A stretch of DNA of 64,000 bases from contig CBDCPI010000011.1 in assembly GCA_965220245.1 (NCBI GenBank), positions 62,001 to 126,000 on the forward strand, given 5' to 3'. Position 1 is the first letter of the stretch, and the number at the start of each line of letters is the position of its first letter. The notes beneath the pieces are model-generated. The model did not search any database. It had not been told where the DNA came from and saw only the letters and a program-made list of their open reading frames with translations. Origin of the DNA: CBDCPI01 sp965220245 (lineage in GTDB: Bacteria; Chloroflexota; Dehalococcoidia; Lucifugimonadales; UBA3495). Both the position numbers and the translations under genes were made by a program. Below, one piece after another: positions 24,223 to 33,073 of this stretch.

Positions 24223-26745
24223 ATGGTCCGCCAAAATCGGTTATTCCAATACCTCCGGCCCTTCGACAAGCTCAGGGTGAGCGGAGCGAGAGCCGGAATA
24301 CTCGCCGCGGTATTGTTGTTGATTGCCGGCGCCGTTTTCGGAGTTTCCCAAGCCACCGGCAGTTCTGACATAGACAATGGAGAGGAGGGTGTTCCTGCGC
24401 TGGGCAGGGTTAAAGCCGACCTAGTGGAGACTGAGGTCCGGGGCAAGCTGGCCTTCCCGAGAACCGTCGACCTTACTTTTGAAACCAATGGCATCGTTGG
24501 CGCGGTGCTGGTAGGCCCCCAGGACGGAGTAGAGGAAGGGCAGGTGCTGGCCCAACTTAGAGCAGTGAAGATTGCCGAATTAACTGAAGCGGTGGCCGGG
24601 AGAGAGGTGGCTCTGGATGCCGCCGAGGACCGGTTGGCCGACCTGACCCGTGACCACAATCAGCAGTTGGCCCAAGCCAGGCAAGCCCAAGCGAATGCCA
24701 AGCTGGCCCTGAGCGATGCCAGCACGGAGTTAACCGATTTCGACTTGGACTATCAACAAAGACTGGCCCAAGCTCGGCGGACCAAAGCCTCAGTGGAACT
24801 CGGTCTGGACGAGGCGAGAGAGGCATTGGACGACTTCCCCAGTGACCATCTGCTCGAATTGGCCCAAGCGCAGCAGAACAAGGCCGACGCCGGCGTTCAG
24901 TTGGACCGGGCCCTGGACAGGCTGGACAACTTGATCGTTGAACACCAGCGGGAGTTGGCCGCAGCCACGCAGCGCAAGGCTAGCGCCGATGTAGCCTTGG
25001 ACCAAGCCCAAGAGAAATTGGGAGACTTCAATCTGGACCATGACCAAGACCTAGCCCGGGCTTTGCAAGCTGAGGCGGACTCGGACCTGGTGCTGCTGCG
25101 GGCCAAAGATACTTTGGATAACTTTCACTTGAGACAGGTACAGGAGTTGACCAAGGCCCGCGAGGCTGTTGCCGCGGCCGAGGTGGCGAAGGAAGCTCCG
25201 GAGGATGCGTTGGAGGCCTTTGAGGACAGCCGGGCCTTGCAACAGACCTTGGCCACCCAAGCTGCGGTGGATGCCAACAACGATCTGAACGTGGCAGTTA
25301 CCCTCGTCGCCAATTACAGACTCAGCGGCCATGACCCGGAAATATTGAAGGAGTTGGTGGACAAAGAAAACCGGGCCCGCCAGGAGTGGGTGATTACCGA
25401 TGATGACTTGTTCCGGTCAGGAATCGGCCCCGCCCCCTTAAAGTGCGAGGACTATAATGGCTCGCGGGTCACGCTTCACTGCCAGCGATTGCAGATAGCA
25501 GTGGAATTGGCCCGGACGGATTTAGCCCAAGCCTATGACCGGTTGGCCGAACTGGAAGCCCTGCACCAAGCCCAGTTGATGGAGTTGAGCGCCGCGGTGG
25601 AACTGGCCGAGGCCAACGTGGGTAAGGCTGCCCAAAGGCTAACAATGCTCGTCGGCGGGCCGGACCGGCTGAAACTACTGGAGTCGGAGGCCACCGTGGA
25701 GCGGGACCGGGCCGAATTGGACCAGGCCGTGCAAGACTTGGCTAGTTTGGACCGGGCCAGTGATGTGAGCTCTTGGCCGGCGGATATTGCGTTGGCTGAA
25801 GCTGACGAAACCGCCGCCGAGGTTGCTTTGAGGGACGCGGAAGCGGCGTTGGCCGCCATGCGCGGCCGGGACGCCGGTTCTTTTGCGCTGGCGCTGCAAG
25901 AGGCCCAAGTAGCATCGGCGCAGGCTAACCTAGCGGCGGCGAGGCGAGCCCGGGCCTCTATAGTCGCTGGCGTGGACCCTTTGCGGGTAGCGTCAGTGGC
26001 CGCCCAAATCACCCTGGCCCGGGAAACCCTGGTTAAGGCCGAGACCAGCGTCGCCAAGTTGCTGGATGGGCCGAACCAGCTTGACTTAAGGGCCAAAAAC
26101 TCCCAGGTAACACTGATGGAGGCGGTGCTAAAACAAGCCGAACAGGACTTGGACAACCTGCTCCCGAGCCCGGGTTACGCCGAGCCGGGGTTACGGGGTC
26201 GTGACTTGCTGGAGCGGGCCCTGTTACAGAGAAGCTTGGACTTGGCTAACGAAGACTTGGTCAAGGCAGATAAGGACTTGGCCGAGTTGGGCGACTCCCC
26301 CGAGCAGCTAGAGGTGCAACATTTGCAGGCCCAGATCGAACATCTGCAGGCGGCGCTGGCGGAGGCCCAAGAAGACTTAAACGGCGCCTTCGTTCGGGCC
26401 CCTTTCAGTGGCGTCGTCACGGTAGTCAACGTGGAAGTCGATGACCGGGTCAACAACCGGTCTAGGGTTGTTCAACTGGTCGACCCGGCGAATGTGGAAG
26501 TGCAGGGCGTGGTGGACGCCGGGGAGCTTGACGTGGTGAGGCCGGGTGCCAACGCCTTGGTGACGTTGGACTCTTTGCCGGGGCGCTCCCTGGAGGGGAT
26601 GGTTTCCCGGATTGCTGCGGAGCCCAGGACGGAACGGGGAGTAATTAGCTACCCCATTACCATTAAAGTCGACGTTCCTCAGGGACTTAGTATCCCGGTG
26701 ATGCTGAGCGGCGTTACCACGGTGGTCTTTTATGAAGAGAATTAG
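24223..26745 (+). CDS. HlyD-family membrane-fusion protein with an 840-residue coiled coil
   Basis: An N-terminal membrane anchor (AGILAAVLLLIAGAVFGVSQA) is followed by a short barrel/lipoyl entry, LTFETNGIVGAVLVGPQDGVEEGQVLAQL, then about 600 residues of Ala/Leu/Asp/Gln-rich heptads (for example ELAQAQQNKADAGVQLDRAL), and the returning lipoyl/barrel half AFVRAPFSGVVTVVNVEVDD with VNNRSRVVQLVDP. Normal adaptors are 350-450 residues, so the hairpin is unusually long. It is the third gene of the RND-DctQ/DctM operon, 40 bases after dctM. The N-terminal residues PFDKLRVSG are the translation of a REP-like repeat inserted in the gene. Confidence 0.88.
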   Translation: MVRQNRLFQYLRPFDKLRVSGARAGILAAVLLLIAGAVFGVSQATGSSDIDNGEEGVPALGRVKADLVETEVRGKLAFPRTVDLTFETNGIVGAVLVGPQDGVEEGQVLAQLRAVKIAELTEAVAGREVALDAAEDRLADLTRDHNQQLAQARQAQANAKLALSDASTELTDFDLDYQQRLAQARRTKASVELGLDEAREALDDFPSDHLLELAQAQQNKADAGVQLDRALDRLDNLIVEHQRELAAATQRKASADVALDQAQEKLGDFNLDHDQDLARALQAEADSDLVLLRAKDTLDNFHLRQVQELTKAREAVAAAEVAKEAPEDALEAFEDSRALQQTLATQAAVDANNDLNVAVTLVANYRLSGHDPEILKELVDKENRARQEWVITDDDLFRSGIGPAPLKCEDYNGSRVTLHCQRLQIAVELARTDLAQAYDRLAELEALHQAQLMELSAAVELAEANVGKAAQRLTMLVGGPDRLKLLESEATVERDRAELDQAVQDLASLDRASDVSSWPADIALAEADETAAEVALRDAEAALAAMRGRDAGSFALALQEAQVASAQANLAAARRARASIVAGVDPLRVASVAAQITLARETLVKAETSVAKLLDGPNQLDLRAKNSQVTLMEAVLKQAEQDLDNLLPSPGYAEPGLRGRDLLERALLQRSLDLANEDLVKADKDLAELGDSPEQLEVQHLQAQIEHLQAALAEAQEDLNGAFVRAPFSGVVTVVNVEVDDRVNNRSRVVQLVDPANVEVQGVVDAGELDVVRPGANALVTLDSLPGRSLEGMVSRIAAEPRTERGVISYPITIKVDVPQGLSIPVMLSGVTTVVFYEEN
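24259..24287 (+). repeat. REP-like motif inside the coding sequence of the membrane-fusion protein
   Basis: CCCTTCGACAAGCTCAGGGT and the following GAGCGG lie in frame in codons 13-21 of the gene, between the start and the membrane anchor. It matches the REP family found in non-coding gaps at 16647, 47971 and 48030. The cytoplasmic tail of the anchor tolerates the extra residues. Confidence 0.75.
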
Positions 26746-26862
26746 TGAAGGCAATTCGGCTCGTTGACATTCCGGGGCGCCCTTGCTAGATTAGGCGTGA
26801 GACCAGTCAGCTAAAACTCATCGCGATGCGAACGGTATTCAGGCTTAAGAGGAGATGCCCCC
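26746..26862. promoter_or_regulatory. gap before the amidohydrolase cluster
   Basis: The gap holds GGTATTCAGGCTTA (26834-26847), the same motif found in tandem before larC, followed at once by AAGAGGAGATGCCCCC and the start codon. The GAGGAG is the likely ribosome site. I see no convincing promoter hexamers. Confidence 0.45.
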
Positions 26863-28251
26863 ATGCCCGTGCAGAAATTTAAGCCCATGACCAAGGACTA
26901 CGCCACCTTTGACTGCGACGCTCACGTGGTGGAGCCGGCAGTGCTCTGGGAAAGAGCGCCGGAGCACCTTACCAAGGATGAGCTTGCCGCCCTCAAGGCC
27001 ACCATGTGGTACGAGCCCGACACCAGACAATTGCTAATCAACGGGAAGGCCGACGTTAACCAGTTCTTCCCGGAGCCGCGGGTAGGCAAGGGCATAATCG
27101 ACATCGTCAGGCTCGCGGGACCGGGCTTGAAGCACGACATTCAGCGTGCCCTGAACGTGCGTAACCTCGACCCGGAGACCGCCCTCACCAAGGAGCAGTC
27201 GGACTATCTGGCCCACCGCGGGGCCGATGAGCCCAAGCCGCGACTGCAAGACATGGATGTCCAGGGAATCGACCAAGTGATGATCATCCCCACCAGCATC
27301 GACACCTATCCTTGGCTGCAAAACGCCTTCGGCGCCCGGGCCATGTGCCGGGCCTACAATGAATGGGCTTACGAGTATACCCTGGAAGACCCGGAGAGGC
27401 TCTTCTTCGCCGCCCTGATTCCGATGCAAAGCCCGCAATACGCGGTGGAAGAGGTATACCGGGTGGCCGCCAAAGGGTGCCGTGTCGCTCTAGTGCGCCC
27501 CATGGACGCCTTCGGCAACTATCCGATTCAGCCCAAGTACGAACCGGTCTGGAACGCCTTGGAAGACACCGGCATGGTGTACGGTATGCACCCGTTCCCG
27601 GCCATGGGCGCGCCCAAGCCCCCCGGCTACTCGGACCAGTATTCCGGGGCCGAGCTAATCCGCCGGACGATTTCCACCTCCGGCTTGGCCCATACTTTCT
27701 TGTCCAATGTCCAAAACTTCCAGGCCGAAGCCGCGCTGTGGGTGACCATGGTGCTGATGTCCGGGTTCTTTGAGCGCCATCCCAAGATCAACGCGGCGGT
27801 GTTTGAGGCTTCCTCGACATGGCTCAGCTTCTTGCTGGACGAATGCGACAAGACCTACCGGCTCTACCGCAACGACCGGCGAATGCCTGCCCTGAAGCGG
27901 TTGCCCAGCGAGACCTTTGGCCTGCACTGCGTCACTGGCTTTGAGGGCGATGAGGCCCCGCCGTCCCGTCTGCCGGAGTTCTACCGCGACATTCTGGCTT
28001 GGGCCTCCGATGTCTATCACCACGACGGCGATGACGCTTGGCGGGCTATCGAGACGATGGAAGAGTGCGAGCTGTCCGTCGACTACCAGTCCCGGTTCTT
28101 GGGGGCCAATGCCCGGCGCCTGTACAACATCGGTCCGCCGTCCAAGATCATCCGGGAGCGGGTCACCGAGATCGAGCGGCCGGAGTGGTGGCCGTCCGAC
28201 GAAGAGATTAGCCGGGCCCTGGAGCCGGAGTCGGCGGTGGCACGGCGGTAA
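26863..28251 (+). CDS. amidohydrolase family protein (metal-dependent, group 2)
   Basis: A 462-residue TIM-barrel hydrolase or decarboxylase of the Amidohydro_2 family. The first metal ligand motif is FDCDAHVVEP (DxH), then QDMDVQGIDQVMIIPTSID, RMPLF-type FFAALIPMQSPQYAVEEV, and VYGMHPFPAMG supplies a further His. Relatives act on aromatic or uracil-like carboxylates and amides. The protein is cytoplasmic. It begins a run of four catabolic-looking genes on the plus strand. The substrate is not predictable from sequence. Confidence 0.85.
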   Translation: MPVQKFKPMTKDYATFDCDAHVVEPAVLWERAPEHLTKDELAALKATMWYEPDTRQLLINGKADVNQFFPEPRVGKGIIDIVRLAGPGLKHDIQRALNVRNLDPETALTKEQSDYLAHRGADEPKPRLQDMDVQGIDQVMIIPTSIDTYPWLQNAFGARAMCRAYNEWAYEYTLEDPERLFFAALIPMQSPQYAVEEVYRVAAKGCRVALVRPMDAFGNYPIQPKYEPVWNALEDTGMVYGMHPFPAMGAPKPPGYSDQYSGAELIRRTISTSGLAHTFLSNVQNFQAEAALWVTMVLMSGFFERHPKINAAVFEASSTWLSFLLDECDKTYRLYRNDRRMPALKRLPSETFGLHCVTGFEGDEAPPSRLPEFYRDILAWASDVYHHDGDDAWRAIETMEECELSVDYQSRFLGANARRLYNIGPPSKIIRERVTEIERPEWWPSDEEISRALEPESAVARR

Positions 28252-28305
28252 GGCAGCTTAGGGTAACCGGAGTTCGGTAACCCGAGCTTGATAGGCGCCC
28301 GCGCA

Positions 28306-28334
28306 ATGGGCCCCTTACCCAGGGGCCCATTTTT
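28306..28334 (+). terminator. intrinsic terminator after the first amidohydrolase
   Basis: ATGGGCCCCT (28306-28315) pairs perfectly with AGGGGCCCAT (28321-28330) across a five-base loop, and is followed by a run of T. This separates transcription of the first amidohydrolase from the second, which has its own ribosome site (AACGGAGGCACT before ATG 28383). Confidence 0.88.
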
Positions 28335-28382
28335 AGCTCAAGAGACTGGGCGCAGCGGGACTATTGTTGTAACGGAGGCACT

Positions 28383-29672
28383 ATGAGAACCAGAAAGCGT
28401 TTTCCTGTCTTCGACGCCGATTCCCACGTGGTAGAGCCTCGCCAAGTCTGGGAAGAGTACCTGGAACCCGAGTACCGCGTATTGGGAAAGCAGGCCCTCT
28501 GGAGGGAAGATGGGAACATCAACTCCTACCTCAAAGTCAACGGTAAGATGTTCCGCGACACCGGTAATCCCAACATTCCCCGCCACGCCATCTGGCGCCC
28601 CGGAATGACCTGGGATAATGTCGGCGAACTCGACCCGGATATCCGTCACGCGCCCGTTCCGGGTTCGTGGGACCCCGGGGTTCGTCTCCAAGACATGGAT
28701 GCTATGGGTGTGGACCAAGCTTTCCTCTATCCCACTTGGTTCGCCGAGGGTTTCCACTTGATCGAAGACCCCGACGTGGCTTATGCGCTGGCCCGAGCCT
28801 ATAACAACTGGATTGCCGACTTTTGCAGCGCCGCGCCCGACCGTCTTTACGCCGCAGCGATGCTGCCATTGCAGAATATGGACTTTGCTCTTGAAGAACT
28901 GCGCCGGGTCTCCAAGATGCTCAGCTTCCCCGGGGCTTTTATCCGTCCCATGTTTATCGAGGACCGCTACTTTACTCATCCCTACTATAACCCCCTTTGG
29001 GAGGAGCTAGAGAACCTGGGCGTTACGGCTGCCGTGCACCCTACTCCCGGCCTTTGGAATCCCGAGTGGACCTCTCACGGTCCGTTTACCGAAAAGGTCA
29101 AAAACCGGCTGGAGCAGACGGCGGCCCTCGGTGGTGGCGGCGGTGGGCCCTTTGCCGGAGGAGGAGTCAACGAACGGGCTACGTCATCCATTGCCGGCAC
29201 GGCGGGAATGCCCTTGGGGCATCCTATCTCGCCGATCCTGTCTTACTGGTTGGACAATCACATGTTTCTGTCCTCCACCATGATTGGCTATACCGTGATG
29301 GAACGCTTTCCTAATATGAAGATGGTGGTGGCCCACGGCAAAGCATCGTGGATGGAGGAAGTCTTGGAAAAAATGGAAGCCTCCACCCGGGTTATCCCCT
29401 TGATACACCATTATCCCGTGCGTACCGACCCCGAGGAGATGTGGCAAGAGGGCCACGTGATGCTGGGATTTGACGCTGAGGAGCGGTTGGTCCAAGAATT
29501 GCCGTACACTTTCCAGGACAAGATTGTTTGGGGCTCCCGCTATCCCCACCACGACACCACCAGCGCGTGGGACGCCATCCAAGCCCTCGCCAGCGCCGAC
29601 GTGGAGGACGCCACCATTGCCCGCATGATGGGCGGTAACGCCGTAGCGCAGTTCGGCATTGCCGCTAGCTAG
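28383..29672 (+). CDS. amidohydrolase family protein
   Basis: A 429-residue paralogue of the preceding hydrolase. It opens FPVFDADSHVVEPRQVWEEY, with the DxH metal motif, then LQDMDAMGVDQAFLYPTW, YAAAMLPLQNMDFALEELRR, GVTAAVHPTPGL and VVAHGKASWMEEVLEKM. A Gly-rich loop (GGGGGGPFAGGG, about residues 250-261) is odd and probably disordered. GGAGG lies eight bases before the ATG. It sits 21 bases before a flavin monooxygenase gene, so oxidation and hydrolysis of one substrate are plausible, by inference. Confidence 0.85.
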   Translation: MRTRKRFPVFDADSHVVEPRQVWEEYLEPEYRVLGKQALWREDGNINSYLKVNGKMFRDTGNPNIPRHAIWRPGMTWDNVGELDPDIRHAPVPGSWDPGVRLQDMDAMGVDQAFLYPTWFAEGFHLIEDPDVAYALARAYNNWIADFCSAAPDRLYAAAMLPLQNMDFALEELRRVSKMLSFPGAFIRPMFIEDRYFTHPYYNPLWEELENLGVTAAVHPTPGLWNPEWTSHGPFTEKVKNRLEQTAALGGGGGGPFAGGGVNERATSSIAGTAGMPLGHPISPILSYWLDNHMFLSSTMIGYTVMERFPNMKMVVAHGKASWMEEVLEKMEASTRVIPLIHHYPVRTDPEEMWQEGHVMLGFDAEERLVQELPYTFQDKIVWGSRYPHHDTTSAWDAIQALASADVEDATIARMMGGNAVAQFGIAAS

Positions 29673-29693
29673 GATGCGCGGGTAGACAGCTAG

Positions 29694-30815
29694 ATGGTCT
29701 ACAAGGCGCCTAAGCTAAAGCTAAGCATTCTAGACCAAAGCCCGGCGGAAGACGCCGAGTCCAGCGAGGACGCACTTCGCCACACTATCGAGCTGGCCCA
29801 AAAGGCGGAGGCCTGGGGCTATCGCCGGTTTTGGGTAGCCGAACACCACGGGTCCAACCGGGTTATGGGGTCTTCCCCGGAGGTGATGGTATCTCACCTT
29901 TTGGCTAAGACGGAGCGCATCCGGGTGGGCTCCGGTGGGGTGATGCTGCAACACTACAGCCCCTATAAGGTGGCCGAGAATTTCAACGTTTTGGCCTCCC
30001 TCGCCCCCGGAAGGGTCGACCTAGGCATAGGCAGCGGTCCGGGAGGGTTGCCGCGCTCGACCAAGGCCCTCCAGCAGGAAAAAGGCCCAGGGACGGTCTC
30101 CGTGCCGGAAAAGCTGCTGGAACTAAAGCGTTTTCTGCACAATCAGCTTGAAGAAGGCCACCCATATTATGGGTTAATAGCCAGCCCGATAGCGGCCCAA
30201 CCAGCCGAGTTGTACTTGCTCGGTACTACCCCCTCCAGCGCCATCCATGCCGCTGAGCTAGGGATGCCCTACGTGTTTGCGCTCTTTCTCAATCACGATG
30301 AGTCCGTTATGCGGGATGCGGTGGACGCTTACCGCAGCCGGTCCAATCACCGGCCTGACCCTCTGGTTAATTCACCTGACCCTCTGGTTAATTCACCTGA
30401 CCCTCTGGTTAATTCACCTGACCCTCTGGTTAATTCAATAGAAGGCGCTCAGCCCAGAGTGATGTTGGCGTTGCCTGTCATAGTAGCCGACACAGACCAA
30501 GAAGCCGCCAGCTACGCCTCGGAGATCATCGTGGTTAGGGTCCGCTTGGAGAGTGGCCGTACCTTCACCCTCACTTCGGTAGAAGGGGTGGAAGAGTTCG
30601 GCAGGCAGTCCCAGCAAAGTTTTACCTACGTGGTCCAAGAGTCCAGCGTAGTCCACGGTTCCCGCGAGACGGTGAAGCAGAAACTCAGCGACATTCAGCG
30701 CAGCTATCAGGTTGACGAAGTGTTTGTCGTGACTGCCATCCGGGACTTCCAAAAGCGCCTCCATTCCTATGAGTTGCTCAGTGACGCCTTCGCTCTCAGC
30801 GGGGCTCCGGACTAA
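29694..30815 (+). CDS. LLM-class flavin-dependent oxidoreductase with a repeat insertion
   Basis: A 373-residue luciferase-like protein of the group typified by YhbW/MsnO: LSILDQSPAEDAESSEDALRHTIELAQKAEAWGYRRFWVAEHH, then SSPEVMVSHLLAKTERIRVGSGGVMLQHYSPYKVAENF and APGRVDLGIGSGPGG. Between residues 221 and 248 there are four perfect heptapeptides PDPLVNS, which lie in a loop before LALPVIVADTDQEA; relatives lack such an array as far as I know. It is probably co-transcribed with the upstream amidohydrolase. The substrate is unknown. Confidence 0.87.
   Translation: MVYKAPKLKLSILDQSPAEDAESSEDALRHTIELAQKAEAWGYRRFWVAEHHGSNRVMGSSPEVMVSHLLAKTERIRVGSGGVMLQHYSPYKVAENFNVLASLAPGRVDLGIGSGPGGLPRSTKALQQEKGPGTVSVPEKLLELKRFLHNQLEEGHPYYGLIASPIAAQPAELYLLGTTPSSAIHAAELGMPYVFALFLNHDESVMRDAVDAYRSRSNHRPDPLVNSPDPLVNSPDPLVNSPDPLVNSIEGAQPRVMLALPVIVADTDQEAASYASEIIVVRVRLESGRTFTLTSVEGVEEFGRQSQQSFTYVVQESSVVHGSRETVKQKLSDIQRSYQVDEVFVVTAIRDFQKRLHSYELLSDAFALSGAPD
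30354..30437 (+). repeat. in-frame 21-bp minisatellite (PDPLVNS repeats)
   Basis: Four identical copies of a 21-bp unit (CCTGACCCTCTGG followed by TTAATTCA) lie head to tail. Each encodes PDPLVNS. The copies are identical at DNA level, so the expansion is recent or is kept uniform. The length is a multiple of three and preserves the frame. Confidence 0.92.
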
Positions 30816-30869
30816 CGCTTGCTTTCTTAGATAATCTTTCAGGAACAATCCTTTAGGACAGGGCTAAGC

Positions 30870-32237
30870 ATGGCAAAGCAACGCAAAATGCGCCTGGGAT
30901 CGTTTCTTTCCGGGACCGGCAGCAATATGGCCTCTTGGCGGCACCCAAACGCCGTTCCCGACGGTCCGATAAACTTGGAATATTACCTAGGACTGACCCG
31001 AAAAGCGGAAGCGGCCAAGCTGGACTTCGTGTTCTTTGGTGACGGTTTATACATTAGTGAAAAGTCCCACCCCATATTTCTCAACCGCTTTGAGCCGCTG
31101 ACTTTGTTGGCCGCGTTGGCGATGGTGACAACCCATATCGGCTTGGCGGCCACTTTGTCTACCACCTACAGCGATCCGTTCACCGTGGCCCGGCAGTTCG
31201 CGTCCATCGATCACCTCAGCAACGGCCGGGCCGGTTGGAACATCGTCACCTCTCCCTTGGAAGGGTCCGCCCTGAACTACAGTAAGCCGAAGCACCCGGA
31301 ACATGACCTGCGCTATCGGATGGCCCACGAGTATCTCGAGGTCACCAAAGGGTTGTGGGACTCGTGGGAAGACGACGCCTTCGTCCGGGATAAGGAATCG
31401 GGCGTTTTCTTTGACCCCGCCAAGATGCACCGGGTGGACCACCGGGGAGAGTTTTACTCGGTCCAAGGTCCGCTGAATATATCCAGGTCAAAACAAGGGC
31501 GGCCGGTGCTGATTCAAGCGGGGGCGTCGGAAGCCGGCAAAGAGTTCGCCTCCCGTCACGCCGACGCTGTTTTCACCGGGCAAGCGTCGCTGGAGGACGG
31601 CGTGCAGTTCTACCAGGATGTCAAAGAGCGGGCCGCGAGACATGGTAGAAACCCCGACGAGGTGCTGATTCTCCCAGGGTGCGCCCCCATCGTCGGGGAG
31701 ACGGCGGCGGAGGCCGAAGCGAAGTACCAAGAAATCGCCAACCTGGTTGGTATTAACGACGCCCTAAACTACCTTGGCCGGTATTTCAACGATCTCGACT
31801 TTACCCAATACGCTCTGGATGAGCCCTTTCCCGAGCTTGGAGACTTCGGCCGGAACGGCTGGGAGAGTACGACCGACCGGATAAAACAACTGGTAAAAGA
31901 CGAGGACCTGACCCTGCGCCAGATGGCCCTTCGCGCCACTACGCCAAAGCATGTGTTTATCGGAACCCCCACCTATATCGCGGACACCATGCAGGAGTGG
32001 TTTGAAGGCGCCGCCGCCGACGGCTTTATGATGAACGCCGCAGTGCTGCCCGATGGGTTCAACGACTTTATCGACCACGTCCTGCCCCTCTTGAAAGAGC
32101 GCGGCCTGTTCCGTACTGAATACGAGGCGGACACCCTCCACGGAAACCTGGGGCTGCCGGTCCTGCCTAACCGGTACGCGGCGGCAGCCAGCCTTGAGCA
32201 GTCAGCCGCCATAAGTGAATTTACAATCCGGGGCTGA
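30870..32237 (+). CDS. NtaA/SnaA/DszA-type flavin monooxygenase
   Basis: A 455-residue member of the nitrilotriacetate/dibenzothiophene-sulfone monooxygenase branch. Diagnostic blocks are GSNMASWRHPNAVPDGPINLEYY, RKAEAAKLDFVFFGDGL, THIGLAATLSTTYSDPFTVARQFASIDHLSNGRAGWNIVTS and SRSKQGRPVLIQAGASEAGKEFASRHADAVF. These enzymes use FMNH2 from a separate reductase and oxygen, often cleaving C-N or C-S bonds. No flavin reductase gene is adjacent. It follows the other flavin oxidoreductase by 54 bases in the same direction. Confidence 0.9.
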   Translation: MAKQRKMRLGSFLSGTGSNMASWRHPNAVPDGPINLEYYLGLTRKAEAAKLDFVFFGDGLYISEKSHPIFLNRFEPLTLLAALAMVTTHIGLAATLSTTYSDPFTVARQFASIDHLSNGRAGWNIVTSPLEGSALNYSKPKHPEHDLRYRMAHEYLEVTKGLWDSWEDDAFVRDKESGVFFDPAKMHRVDHRGEFYSVQGPLNISRSKQGRPVLIQAGASEAGKEFASRHADAVFTGQASLEDGVQFYQDVKERAARHGRNPDEVLILPGCAPIVGETAAEAEAKYQEIANLVGINDALNYLGRYFNDLDFTQYALDEPFPELGDFGRNGWESTTDRIKQLVKDEDLTLRQMALRATTPKHVFIGTPTYIADTMQEWFEGAAADGFMMNAAVLPDGFNDFIDHVLPLLKERGLFRTEYEADTLHGNLGLPVLPNRYAAAASLEQSAAISEFTIRG

Positions 32238-32274
32238 AATAAGGCATAATGGACTGAAAAAGAGGCATACTGCC

Positions 32275-32970
32275 ATGGACCGCGTTTTCATCTACTGGGA
32301 CAACTCCAACATTTTTCACGAAGCGCAGCGTCTTGCCGAGGAACGGAACGGAGGCCCCGACGCCCGCTACCGTGTGCGCCTCCACTTTGAAAATCTGTTG
32401 CGTCTGGCGCAGGCCAACCGTCCGTTGCAGAAGGCGCTGGCTGCCGGCTCCGTACCGCCGGAAATGCGCCAACTGTGGAACCGTCTGGAGAGCCAAGGCG
32501 TAGAGATCCAGTTGTTCGACCGCGGCAGCGCGGGAAGCGGAGAACAAGAAATGCCCGACCGAATACTTCAGTTACGGATGCTGGAAGACGCCCTGGACTA
32601 TAACGGCGATCCCGGCATCGTAGTGTTGCTTACCGGAGACGGGGCCGGTTATCTCGAAGGCGCCAGCTTCCATAAGACTCTTGAGCGAATGTACAACCGA
32701 GGCTGGCGGGTTGAAATCCTCTCGTGGGCCCATTCCTGCAACCAAAGGATGCGCCGTTGGGCGGAAGAAAACGGCGCATTTGTGGCCTTGGATGACTTCT
32801 ACGAGGCCATCACTTTTATGGAGCCGTCCCGTGCCGGACATCAGCTAGCCCAGGCTCGTCCTCCGGCGCAACTGGATTTTTCGGAGCGGCCGACGGCTCG
32901 ATTAACTTGGACTACCACAGGGGCTGACGAGACAAGCGGAGGCCGCCAAGCTGGACTTCGTGATCTTTAA
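32275..32970 (+). CDS. NYN-domain protein (PIN-like nuclease fold)
   Basis: About 232 residues with an N-terminal NYN domain: MDRVFIYWDNSNIFHEAQRLAEE carries the first acidic cluster (WDNSN), LLTGDGAGYLEGASF the second (GDG), and GWRVEILSWAHSCNQRMRRWAEENG the end of the fold. NYN proteins are predicted RNA nucleases. The C-terminal 50 residues look disordered. ATG 32275 has AGAGG upstream; an earlier in-frame ATG at 32215 overlaps the monooxygenase gene and is rejected. Confidence 0.82.
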   Translation: MDRVFIYWDNSNIFHEAQRLAEERNGGPDARYRVRLHFENLLRLAQANRPLQKALAAGSVPPEMRQLWNRLESQGVEIQLFDRGSAGSGEQEMPDRILQLRMLEDALDYNGDPGIVVLLTGDGAGYLEGASFHKTLERMYNRGWRVEILSWAHSCNQRMRRWAEENGAFVALDDFYEAITFMEPSRAGHQLAQARPPAQLDFSERPTARLTWTTTGADETSGGRQAGLRDL

Positions 32971-33073
32971 CGCTTGATGTGAAAACGGCGCGATTCTTTG
33001 GGCCAAGGGTTCCTGCTGTTTCGCTTGGGCGGAGAGATTACCCGGGCGCCTCACACCAAGCGTTTAAGCGTAG

